Of a stretch of DNA of 5,349 bases, positions 1 through 5,349 are shown in pieces. This DNA comes from Hyphococcus sp. (GTDB lineage Bacteria > Pseudomonadota > Alphaproteobacteria > Caulobacterales > Parvularculaceae). The stretch spans positions 1-5,349 of the forward strand of contig BQJH01000211.1 of assembly GCA_021604605.1 (NCBI GenBank), given 5' to 3'. The position numbers and the translations under genes were made by a program. Each line of letters starts with the position of its first letter. Position 1 is the stretch's first letter. Under the pieces are notes generated by a model. That model had not been told where the DNA came from. It worked only from the letters and a program-made list of their open reading frames with translations, and searched no databases.

Positions 1-132
1 GCCAATCAGTGTTCGAAAGACGGAAGTGAACAAAAAGCTAACGCTATTGTTGTTTGAAAAGAAATTTAGCATACGCACCGGCAATTTAATTTCAGACAGC
101 GTCATATGGCAGAAAATGGTTAAATTCTTTCA

Positions 133-159
133 AAACCGACAGAGCGAGTTCGTCGGTTT
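133..159 (-). terminator. Putative intrinsic terminator of the alpha/beta hydrolase gene
   Basis: An inverted repeat pairs 133-140 (AAACCGAC) with 152-159 (GTCGGTTT), giving a perfect 8-bp stem around an 11-base loop. Read on the minus strand it starts 13 bases after the hydrolase stop codon, and its descending arm ends in TTTT (135-132) before a GAAAG stretch. The GC core is only five pairs and the T-run is short, so termination may be modest. The A/T-flanked stem could also work on the other strand. Confidence 0.5.
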
Positions 160-172
160 CAAGCTTTTCACC

Positions 173-850
173 TCAAGGCTTTTCGCCGTGATACTCCCCT
201 TCGGGTCTGTCATAAGCGAGCCGCGCATCGAGATATTCTTCAGCGATCGTAACAAACTCATCTATATGGGTCTCGAAGAAATGGTCAGCACCGGGCGCAA
301 TCTGAAATTTGATTTTACGCCCCTTTTGAGTGCGGGTGCGTTCAACCATGCCATTGGTTTCTTCCGGCGCGCAGATTTTATCGAGCTCACCATGGATAAC
401 GATGCCTGATGAAGGGCAGGGCGCTAAAAACGAAAAGTCATAAAGGTTGGCGGGCGTTGAACCGCAGATAAAACCAACGATTTCCGGTCGACGCATCAGG
501 AGCTGCATGGCGATCCATGAGCCAAAAGAAAATCCGCCAACCCATGCAAAGGGGGCGTTGGGGTTCATCTGCTGCATGTAATCCAGCGCCGTCGCCGCGT
601 CGGCAAGCTCGCCCTGGCCTTGCTCATATTCGCCCTGGCTGCGGCCCACGCCGCGGAAATTGAACCGCATCGTCGAAAAGCCTTTGCGCACGAACATTTG
701 GTAAAGCTCGTATGTGGCGCGATTATTCATCGTCCCGCCAAATAGCGGGTGCGGGTGGAGAACCAGAGCAACAGGGGGATTGTCGCCTTTTCCCTTTTGA
801 TAACGGCCTTCCAGGCGCCCCTCAGGGCCGGTAAAAATGACTTCTGGCAT
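173..850 (-). CDS. Alpha/beta hydrolase, COG2945-type, divergent from the suf operon
   Basis: A 225-residue cytoplasmic alpha/beta-hydrolase with no signal peptide or membrane segment. An HPHPLFGGTMNN motif lies at residues 33-43, the oxyanion-hole region characteristic of this small family. The nucleophile elbow is GFSFG with Ser108, the acid is probably Asp157 (HGELD) and the base His190 (GADHF), so the catalytic triad looks intact and the length is normal. The ATG at 850 is preceded by a purine-rich GAAGGAAG ribosome site a few bases upstream. Family members are usually annotated only as esterase- or peptidase-like hydrolases, and I cannot give a substrate. It shares its 5' region with the iscR-led operon on the other strand, an arrangement I recall in other alphaproteobacteria, but nothing in the protein links it directly to Fe-S assembly. 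The fold is near certain; the function is unknown. Confidence 0.93.
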   Translation of the reverse strand: MPEVIFTGPEGRLEGRYQKGKGDNPPVALVLHPHPLFGGTMNNRATYELYQMFVRKGFSTMRFNFRGVGRSQGEYEQGQGELADAATALDYMQQMNPNAPFAWVGGFSFGSWIAMQLLMRRPEIVGFICGSTPANLYDFSFLAPCPSSGIVIHGELDKICAPEETNGMVERTRTQKGRKIKFQIAPGADHFFETHIDEFVTIAEEYLDARLAYDRPEGEYHGEKP

Positions 851-949
851 CGTCTTCCTTCTTACTGTTCAAAAGGTGGGGCTAAATACCCCTAGTCTCA
901 GGTTGGCTACTGAATGGAAAAATTGAAAAATCCTTGATATTTCCTGTAA

Positions 950-962
950 ATTTCGCCGAAAT
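950..962. promoter_or_regulatory. Perfect 13-bp palindrome, candidate operator
   Basis: ATTTCG-C-CGAAAT is a perfect inverted repeat with 6-base arms and a single central base (956). It sits directly upstream of the predicted iscR -35 hexamer and next to the IscR-like site. Its position suits binding by a dimeric regulator, as activator for the rightward operon or as repressor for the leftward hydrolase. It does not match the IscR type-1 pattern and I do not assign a protein to it. Confidence 0.35.
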
Positions 963-987
963 AATGTTGACTAAATTAGTAGGAATA
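963..987 (+). promoter_or_regulatory. IscR type-1-like operator
   Basis: The perfect 11-bp palindrome ACTAAATTAGT (970-980) forms the core of a match to the enterobacterial type-1 IscR consensus ATASYYGACTRWWWYAGTCRRSTAT. By hand, the central 18 positions (966-983) match at 17, and 18 of all 25 match; the outer bases are poor. The site lies 105 bases upstream of an iscR gene with intact cluster ligands and overlaps the -35 hexamer, so binding should repress. Autoregulation by [2Fe-2S]-IscR is the expected arrangement, but the consensus is borrowed from E. coli. Confidence 0.65.
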
Positions 988-995
988 CCTATTTC
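967..995 (+). promoter_or_regulatory. Probable iscR-suf operon promoter
   Basis: TTGACT at 967-972 (five of six to the sigma-70 -35 consensus) is followed after 17 bases by TATTTC at 990-995, a weak -10. Transcription would start near 1002 and leave a leader of about 90 bases. The -35 lies inside the IscR-like operator. A weaker alternative upstream is TTGAAA (923-928) with TGTAAA (945-950), spacing 16. Confidence 0.45.
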
Positions 996-1080
996 CGCTG
1001 CCAAGAAGCCCGACCAGCGCGCGCGTATAGCATGTTTTCGACCTTACGCCAGCTTGTGAGGGGAGAGAACGGGTGCGTCA

Positions 1081-1086
1081 AAAGGA
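1081..1086 (+). promoter_or_regulatory. Ribosome binding site deciding the GTG start of iscR
   Basis: AAAGGA lies six bases before GTG 1093. It selects the GTG start, whose product begins MKLTTKGRYA as IscR proteins do. Confidence 0.6.
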
Positions 1087-1092
1087 TTTGAA

Positions 1093-1560
1093 GTGAAACT
1101 GACAACCAAAGGCAGATATGCGGTTTCCGCTATGGCAGACCTCGCGGCGGTTGAAGCTGATGGGCCGGTGTCGTTGTCTGATATTGCATTGCGCCAGGGG
1201 ATTTCACTTTCCTATCTTGAGCAGCTCTTTGCGAAGCTGAAGCGGGCGGAGCTGGTGATCAGTGCGCGCGGCGCTGGCGGTGGGTACGCCTTGGCCGGAG
1301 CGCCAGCGGATATTCGTATCGCCGACATTATCGCCGCTGTTGACGAAGAGATTAAGACGACTGCATGCGCTGGCGGCTCCAATATCGGGTGTCAGGGAAC
1401 AACAGCGCGCTGCCTCACTCATGATTTATGGGATGAGCTTGGACGCCAGATTGAACTTTTTCTGAACGCTGTGACCCTTGACGATATTTTGCAAAAGCGG
1501 GTCGCCGGCATGGCGGCGGTGAATGCGCCAAAAGAAAAACAGCTTGCGGGGGCGGTGTAG
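1093..1560 (+). CDS. iscR: Rrf2-family Fe-S cluster regulator IscR
   Basis: A 155-residue transcription factor that senses iron-sulfur cluster status and is expected to control this operon. The N-terminal winged helix-turn-helix covers about residues 1-70: the recognition helix is near SLSYLEQLFAKLK (38-50) and the wing is ARGAGGGY (58-65), the counterpart of RGPGGGY in E. coli IscR. The cluster ligands are present: Cys92, Cys100, Cys107 and His110, as C-x7-C-x6-C-x2-H. Spacing is slightly longer than in E. coli (C-x5-C-x5-C-x2-H) but resembles alphaproteobacterial members as I recall them, so a [2Fe-2S] cluster is likely. The C-terminal helix LTHDLWDELGRQIELFL matches the dimer region. Its TAG stop shares one base with the GTG of the desulfurase gene, and an IscR-type site sits in its own promoter, so autoregulation is expected. 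A different iron-responsive Rrf2 role (RirA-like) is less likely because the sequence is closer to IscR. Confidence 0.93.
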   Translation: MKLTTKGRYAVSAMADLAAVEADGPVSLSDIALRQGISLSYLEQLFAKLKRAELVISARGAGGGYALAGAPADIRIADIIAAVDEEIKTTACAGGSNIGCQGTTARCLTHDLWDELGRQIELFLNAVTLDDILQKRVAGMAAVNAPKEKQLAGAV

Positions 1561-2699
1561 TGAAACGACATTACCTTGATCATAATGCAACAGCGCCTGT
1601 TCGCCCGGAAGTGATTGATGTAATCGCTGAAACCATGCGTGCTGATGGTAATTCTTTGTCTGTTCATGAAGAGGGACGTGCGGCGCATAAAATTCTTGAG
1701 GATGCGCGTGAAAAGGTTCGCTCATTGGTGAATGCGCCGGTCAATGGTGTGATCTTTACGAGCGGCGGCACGGAGTCGATTCATTACGCGCTGCATGGTG
1801 TGATAAAGCCGCACAACATCAAACGTATTTTTGTCAGTGCGATAGAGCATGCTGCTGTCGGCGCCAATGCGGCGACCACGGGCGCAGAAGTTGAAACTAT
1901 TCCTGCGACGTCTTCCGGGCTTGTTGATCTTGATTGGTTACGCCAGCGTTTGGCGGACTACGCTCCAGAGGCGGATGGCGGCTTTCTTGTGTGCCTGATG
2001 TTTGCAAACAATGAGACTGGCGTTTTGCAGCCTATTCGAGAGGCAGCGGATATCATCCATGATGCAGGTGGATTGTTGTTTTGTGATGCAGCGCAGGCCG
2101 TTGGTAAGGTGCCTGTCAATTTTGTGATGTCCGGCGCGGATATATTATCGCTGACCGGCCATAAATTTGGTGGACCAGTCGGCGTTGGCGCCCTCGTTGT
2201 GTCGCCGAACCTACCGCTTGAGCCGGTTATGCGCGGCGGCGGGCACGAACAAAATCGCCGGGCAGGCACGCATAATGTGCCGGGCATTGCCGGGCTCGGT
2301 AAAGCTTGTGAATTGGCAAAGCAAAGCCTTGCGAGAGCGGGAGAGATCGCCGCGTTGCGCGATCAGATGCAGGCGGCGGCGTTAGCGACTGGCGCCAAAA
2401 TCTGGGGCGCAGAAGAAGACCGCCTTCCCGGGACGCTTTGTTTATCTGCGCCCGGTTTTTCCGGGGCCACGCAGTTGATGACCATGGACCTTGCCGGACT
2501 TTCCGTGTCTGCGGGGACGGCATGTTCTTCAGGCAAAACAAAACCAAGTCATGTTCTGGTCGCCATGGGGGCCAGTGAAGAAGACGCAACGTCTTCGATC
2601 CGTGTGTCCCTTGGCTGGAACTCAACCGAAGATGACGCCGCCGCTTTCATCCATGAGTGGCCGAAAGCCTATGCGCGCATAAAGGAGAGGGCGGCATGA
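1560..2699 (+). CDS. iscS: Cysteine desulfurase, NifS/IscS class
   Basis: A 379-residue PLP enzyme that converts L-cysteine to L-alanine and holds the sulfur as a persulfide for Fe-S assembly. It starts as a class-V aminotransferase (YLDHNATAPVRPEV). PLP contacts are His97 (IEHAAV), Asp176 and Gln179 (FCDAAQAVGK), and Lys202 (SLTGHKFGG) is the Schiff-base lysine. The catalytic Cys322 lies in SAGTACSSGKTKPSHVL, the long mobile loop of class I NifS/IscS enzymes and not the short-loop SufS type. RRAGTHN (233-239) is also conserved. Length is close to the usual 380-405. The GTG start overlaps the iscR stop (TAGTG) and has only a poor G-rich ribosome site, suggesting coupling. Direct neighbours make it a sulfur donor for SufB; whether a separate sufS follows to the right cannot be seen. 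The symbol iscS denotes the class; orthologues may be called nifS or simply a cysteine desulfurase-family protein. Confidence 0.92.
   Translation: MKRHYLDHNATAPVRPEVIDVIAETMRADGNSLSVHEEGRAAHKILEDAREKVRSLVNAPVNGVIFTSGGTESIHYALHGVIKPHNIKRIFVSAIEHAAVGANAATTGAEVETIPATSSGLVDLDWLRQRLADYAPEADGGFLVCLMFANNETGVLQPIREAADIIHDAGGLLFCDAAQAVGKVPVNFVMSGADILSLTGHKFGGPVGVGALVVSPNLPLEPVMRGGGHEQNRRAGTHNVPGIAGLGKACELAKQSLARAGEIAALRDQMQAAALATGAKIWGAEEDRLPGTLCLSAPGFSGATQLMTMDLAGLSVSAGTACSSGKTKPSHVLVAMGASEEDATSSIRVSLGWNSTEDDAAAFIHEWPKAYARIKERAA
2682..2687 (+). promoter_or_regulatory. Strong ribosome binding site inside the desulfurase 3' end
   Basis: AAGGAG lies eight bases before ATG 2696 and is the best Shine-Dalgarno in the operon. 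It fixes the start of the first DUF1330 gene at 2696, not at an in-frame codon further upstream, and suggests this small protein is made at a higher level than its upstream neighbour. Confidence 0.65.
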
Positions 2700-2992
2700 C
2701 CGTTTACGCCATCGCAACAATCAAGATCAAAGACCGCGCTGAATATGATAAATATGATGCACAATTTATGGGTGTCTTTGAAAAATTCAAAGGCAAGCTT
2801 CTTGCGGCTGATTTTTCGGCAAAAACTGTGCAGGGCGAATGGAATGGCGACCGGGCTGTCATCATGCAATTTCCTGACAAGCGCGCGTTTCTCGAATGGG
2901 CAATGTCGGAAGAATACCAGACTATCGCCAAACATCGCGACGCTGGCGCCGATGTGACAGTCGTGCTCGCAAATGGGCTTGGGGCGGCGTGA
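2696..2992 (+). CDS. DUF1330 family protein (first of a tandem pair)
   Basis: A 98-residue soluble protein of the DUF1330 family, small alpha/beta proteins of the dimeric ferredoxin-like barrel superfamily; no reaction is established for it. Family signs are the opening strand VYAIATIKIKD (3-13), then Y17, Y20, G33, the G-x-W of QGEW (46-49), the strand ending in FP (59-60), AFLEWAMSEEY (64-74) and a following HR pair (80-81). Length is typical. The ATG overlaps the desulfurase stop by four bases (ATGA) and is preceded by AAGGAG. The protein has no cysteine, so it cannot carry a persulfide or cluster on its own thiols. Its place between sulfur donor and scaffold suggests an accessory role in the pathway, but that is position only. 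A heme- or monooxygenase-like activity, as in other dimeric barrels, cannot be tested from sequence. Confidence 0.88.
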   Translation: MTVYAIATIKIKDRAEYDKYDAQFMGVFEKFKGKLLAADFSAKTVQGEWNGDRAVIMQFPDKRAFLEWAMSEEYQTIAKHRDAGADVTVVLANGLGAA

Positions 2993-3531
2993 TGGTGTAT
3001 GCGATATCTCATGTCTCTGTTAAAGATGACGATTTGTATCATCGTTTCTGGTCAAGATTTGAAAAAGTCATAATCCGCTACGAGGGACAGATACTCTCGG
3101 CTGATGCCCACCCCGGTTTAATTGAGGGTGCTTGGGAAGAAGATATTGTTTTACTTTTGTCGTTTCCAAGCAAAGCCGCATTCGAGGCATGGCAAAATTC
3201 GTTAGAATGCAAAAAATTGATAAATGACAAGCAACAATCCGCATCTTTTTCGACGATTCTTGCCGAAGAGTATCTTCCACCAACGATAGACCTACAGTAT
3301 GGACGTCAGTCTCAAGACAATAAATATTACTTTCGTGCGCATGAGATTTTGCAAATCGCATTCTGTACTTGTCTGTCTTTGATGTTTGTCTTGTTTTCTT
3401 TCATGGCCGCACATTCGGGTGAAATTTCTTTGAAACAGGCAGTTTCTAATGTGGATTGGCAAATCGCTGTGTTGCTCACAGCAATATTTATGATGGTAGT
3501 GAACGCTTTTGAAAGACGGAAATATTTGTAA
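2992..3531 (+). CDS. DUF1330-like protein with two C-terminal membrane segments
   Basis: A 179-residue protein in two parts. Residues 1-95 align without gaps to the preceding DUF1330 protein: I count 22 identities over 67 positions, including VYAI, KD, G32, AD (37-38), G46-x-W48, FP (58-59) and W67. The arginines at 53 and 81 of the neighbour are lost and its Y74 is replaced by Cys73. A polar linker (96-117) leads to two hydrophobic stretches, about 119-140 and 156-174, ending in ERRKYL. The positive tail predicts both termini in the cytoplasm with a short outside loop. The ATG start overlaps the upstream stop (TGATG); an in-frame start at 2896 would add 32 residues unlike the family and is rejected. 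The gene is AT-rich: about 41% GC by hand over 3001-3528, against roughly 50-57% in lines sampled from its neighbours. Function unknown; a duplicated, membrane-tethered partner of the upstream protein is the simplest reading. Confidence 0.82.
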   Translation: MVYAISHVSVKDDDLYHRFWSRFEKVIIRYEGQILSADAHPGLIEGAWEEDIVLLLSFPSKAAFEAWQNSLECKKLINDKQQSASFSTILAEEYLPPTIDLQYGRQSQDNKYYFRAHEILQIAFCTCLSLMFVLFSFMAAHSGEISLKQAVSNVDWQIAVLLTAIFMMVVNAFERRKYL

Positions 3532-5057
3532 TGTCCGAAGTCAAAGAATCCATCAGCAGAGAAACGGTAGAGACGGCGAAATCGCTTGAGACCTATAAAT
3601 ATGGTTTCACGACGGACATTGAATCTGTCAAAGCTCCGAAGGGTTTATCCGAAGATACGGTCCGGTTCATCTCCGCTAAAAAAGAAGAACCGGCATGGTT
3701 GCTCGAATGGCGTCTTGAGGCGTTTAAACGCTGGTTGACGATGGAAGAGCCAAGCTGGGCAATGGTCAATTACCCGGAAATCGATTATCAGGACGCTTAT
3801 TACTATGCCGAGCCTTCGACCGGCGCGAAATATGAGTCGCTTGATGATGTCCCGCCGGAAATCTTGGCGGATTTTGAAAAGCTCGGCATTCCATTGAAAG
3901 AGGCGGAAGTCTTGCTCGGGGTTGAAGGGGCAGGACAAAGCCCCGGCGAGGCGCGCACCCATCCCGATGAAACAAAACCGAAGGTTGCGGTGGACGCCGT
4001 ATTCGATTCTGTTTCGGTTGCGACGACATTTCAGAATGAATTAAAAAAAGCCGGCGTGATTTTCATGTCGATTTCAGAAGCCGTGCGAGAACACCCTGAA
4101 CTGGTCAGGAAATATCTCGGCACGGTGGTGCCAACCTCGGATAATTTTTTTGCAACGCTTAATTCTGCAGTCTTTTCTGACGGTACTTTTGTTTATGTGC
4201 CGGAGGGCGTTCGCTGTCCGATGGAGTTGTCGACCTATTTCCGCATTAATGAAGCCAATACAGGGCAGTTTGAGCGCACGTTGATTATTGCGGCGCCCGG
4301 CTCTTACGTCTCTTATCTTGAGGGATGCACAGCGCCGATGCGTGATGAAAATCAGCTCCATGCGGCGGTGGTTGAACTCGTTATTGAAGATGAGGCGGAG
4401 ATTAAATACTCCACCGTTCAGAACTGGTATCCCGGCGATAAGGACGGCAAAGGCGGCATTTATAATTTTGTGACCAAACGTGCGGACTGTCGCGGCGTCA
4501 ATTCAAAAGTTTCATGGACACAAGTTGAAACCGGGTCTGCGGTAACCTGGAAATACCCGTCTTGCATATTAAAGGGTGATGGTTCCCAGGGTGAATTTTA
4601 CTCCATTGCGATCACGAACAATCACCAACAGGCTGACACCGGCACCAAGATGATCCATTTGGGCAAAGATACGCGCTCGCGGATCATCTCCAAAGGTATC
4701 TCTGCGGGTAAGTCAAATTCTACCTATCGCGGGCTCGTCAATGTGCATCGCAAGGCCGACAATGTGCGCAACTTCACCCAGTGCGACTCGCTGTTGATTG
4801 GCAATGATTGCGGCGCCCACACTGTGCCATACGTGGAAACCAAAAACCCGTCCGCTTTGTTAGAGCATGAGGCGACAACATCACGCCTTTCTGAAGATCA
4901 ACTTTTTTATTGTCAGCAGCGCGGTCTTTCCGAGGAGGAAAGTGTTGCGCTCCTCGTCAATGGCTTCTGCAAGGAAGTGCTGCAGGAACTGCCGATGGAA
5001 TTCGCCGTCGAAGCGCAAAAATTGGTGAGCGTGAGTCTCGAGGGGAGTGTGGGGTGA
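3531..5057 (+). CDS. sufB: Fe-S cluster assembly scaffold SufB
   Basis: A 508-residue cytoplasmic scaffold subunit of the SufBCD complex, on which Fe-S clusters are assembled using sulfur from a desulfurase and SufC ATPase activity. The N-terminal part (about 20-150) holds YKYGFTTDIES and the helical EPAWLLEWRLEAFKRWL; the beta-helix core runs to about 400, with SYLEGCTAPMRDENQLH around Cys266. The C-terminal part carries NFTQCDSLLIG and LLEHEATTSRLSEDQLFYC. Counting back from the EHE triad (445-447), Cys418 corresponds to E. coli Cys405 and Glu447 to Glu434, the key sulfur-acceptor and cluster-building residues, so the protein should be active. It is slightly longer than E. coli SufB (495), mainly through a linker near 130-150. 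The ATG overlaps the upstream stop (TAATG) with no strong ribosome site, implying coupling to the membrane DUF1330 gene. SufC and SufD are expected beyond the window. Confidence 0.97.
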   Translation: MSEVKESISRETVETAKSLETYKYGFTTDIESVKAPKGLSEDTVRFISAKKEEPAWLLEWRLEAFKRWLTMEEPSWAMVNYPEIDYQDAYYYAEPSTGAKYESLDDVPPEILADFEKLGIPLKEAEVLLGVEGAGQSPGEARTHPDETKPKVAVDAVFDSVSVATTFQNELKKAGVIFMSISEAVREHPELVRKYLGTVVPTSDNFFATLNSAVFSDGTFVYVPEGVRCPMELSTYFRINEANTGQFERTLIIAAPGSYVSYLEGCTAPMRDENQLHAAVVELVIEDEAEIKYSTVQNWYPGDKDGKGGIYNFVTKRADCRGVNSKVSWTQVETGSAVTWKYPSCILKGDGSQGEFYSIAITNNHQQADTGTKMIHLGKDTRSRIISKGISAGKSNSTYRGLVNVHRKADNVRNFTQCDSLLIGNDCGAHTVPYVETKNPSALLEHEATTSRLSEDQLFYCQQRGLSEEESVALLVNGFCKEVLQELPMEFAVEAQKLVSVSLEGSVG

Positions 5058-5349
5058 TGAGACGTATCGTGAATTATACTACAATCCTTATTTTCTTTTT
5101 CTCTCCATCTGCATTTGCACAGGACGTTGAAAACCCAATCCCGGCAACGGGCGGCGCCATCAAGTTCGCAGAACAGCAAACGGTGAGCGAACTTCCACAC
5201 GCTATTGACGCAGGGTGGAGAGGTGAAAAGGTTTGCGAACCTCTTTTTGAAAATGAAGAGATGCGCACCGTGCGCTGCACTTTCCCGCCCGGTGTTGGCC
5301 ACGAAAAACATTATCACCCGCCTCACTGGGGTTACATCGTCGAGGGCGG
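5057..5349 (+). CDS. Exported cupin-domain protein, truncated by the window edge
   Basis: The first 97 codons of a gene that runs off the right edge. It begins MRRIVNYTT, continues with a hydrophobic stretch (about 8-17) and an SAFA-QD site, a convincing Sec signal peptide cleaved after Ala21, so the mature protein is probably periplasmic. Residues 78-97 (PPGVGHEKHYHPPHWGYIVEG) carry the first cupin motif, with metal-ligand candidates His85 and His87. The position where most cupins have a metal-binding Glu appears to be His90, if the following YIVEG is aligned with the usual YVLEG. Cys60 and Cys74 could form a disulfide in the mature protein. The ATG overlaps the sufB stop (TGATG), with AGGGGAG nine bases upstream. 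Cupins are found beside suf genes, but an exported one does not fit the cytoplasmic Suf pathway directly. The substrate is unknown, and the second cupin motif lies outside the window. Confidence 0.85.
   Translation, partial: MRRIVNYTTILIFFFSPSAFAQDVENPIPATGGAIKFAEQQTVSELPHAIDAGWRGEKVCEPLFENEEMRTVRCTFPPGVGHEKHYHPPHWGYIVEG

Noticed and set aside
1..105. A minus-strand frame from ATG 105 open to the left edge (35 codons, starting MTLSEIKLPV)
   Set aside because: No Shine-Dalgarno before the ATG and no recognisable motif; too short to separate from chance. Sequence to the left would settle it.
26..409. A plus-strand open frame of 127 codons with a GTG start
   Set aside because: Most of it is antisense to the well-supported hydrolase gene, it has no recognisable family features and no ribosome site, and it crosses the probable terminator.
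878..892. GGGG-CTAAATA-CCCC mini inverted repeat upstream of the hydrolase
   Set aside because: A four-base stem with a seven-base loop is expected by chance, and there is no T-run or conserved context.
886..910. Partial resemblance to an IscR type-2 site
   Set aside because: Only about six of the nine fixed positions match and the TA pair is missing; too weak to call.
2657..2695. Upstream in-frame extension of the first DUF1330 protein
   Set aside because: It lies inside the desulfurase gene, adds 13 residues not seen in the family, and the AAGGAG site points to ATG 2696.
2896..2991. Upstream in-frame extension of the second DUF1330-like protein
   Set aside because: The extra 32 residues are arginine- and tryptophan-rich antiframe-like sequence overlapping the first DUF1330 gene. 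The family begins at VYAI just after ATG 2992, which forms a TGATG overlap like other junctions here.
4913..5326. Minus-strand frames across the end of sufB and the cupin gene
   Set aside because: They are antisense to sufB and to a cupin gene with a clear signal peptide and metal motif, and encode no recognisable protein.

Overview
The window looks like chromosome from an alphaproteobacterium of moderate GC (roughly half in the lines I counted). The evidence is the gene order: an Rrf2/IscR-type regulator, a NifS/IscS-class cysteine desulfurase and a long SufB. A COG2945-type alpha/beta hydrolase is transcribed divergently from them. The IscR cysteine spacing (C-x7-C-x6-C-x2-H) and the SufB N-terminus also fit that class as I remember it. 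I cannot name the genus.

Layout: positions 1-172 hold no gene I can support, only a hairpin (133-159) placed to terminate the leftward hydrolase gene (173-850, minus strand). A 242-base divergent control region (851-1092) follows. It carries a close match to the type-1 IscR operator lying over a TTGACT -35 hexamer, with a perfect 13-bp palindrome directly upstream. From 1093 to the right edge all genes run rightward: iscR, cysteine desulfurase, a DUF1330 protein, a second DUF1330-like protein with two added membrane segments, sufB, and the start of a signal-peptide-bearing cupin that leaves the window. All five junctions are stop/start overlaps of 1 or 4 bases, so this is one tightly coupled transcription and translation unit.

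How the genes work together: IscR is expected to sense Fe-S cluster supply and autoregulate the operon. The desulfurase releases sulfur from cysteine as a persulfide, and SufB is the scaffold subunit that builds clusters with SufC and SufD, which are expected to the right of the window. The parts with no established role in Suf are the tandem DUF1330 pair between desulfurase and scaffold, whose second member appears membrane-anchored and unusually AT-rich, and the exported cupin directly after sufB. These three make the operon worth a second look, as a possible accessory module linking the Suf machinery to the membrane or cell envelope. That link is inference from position only.
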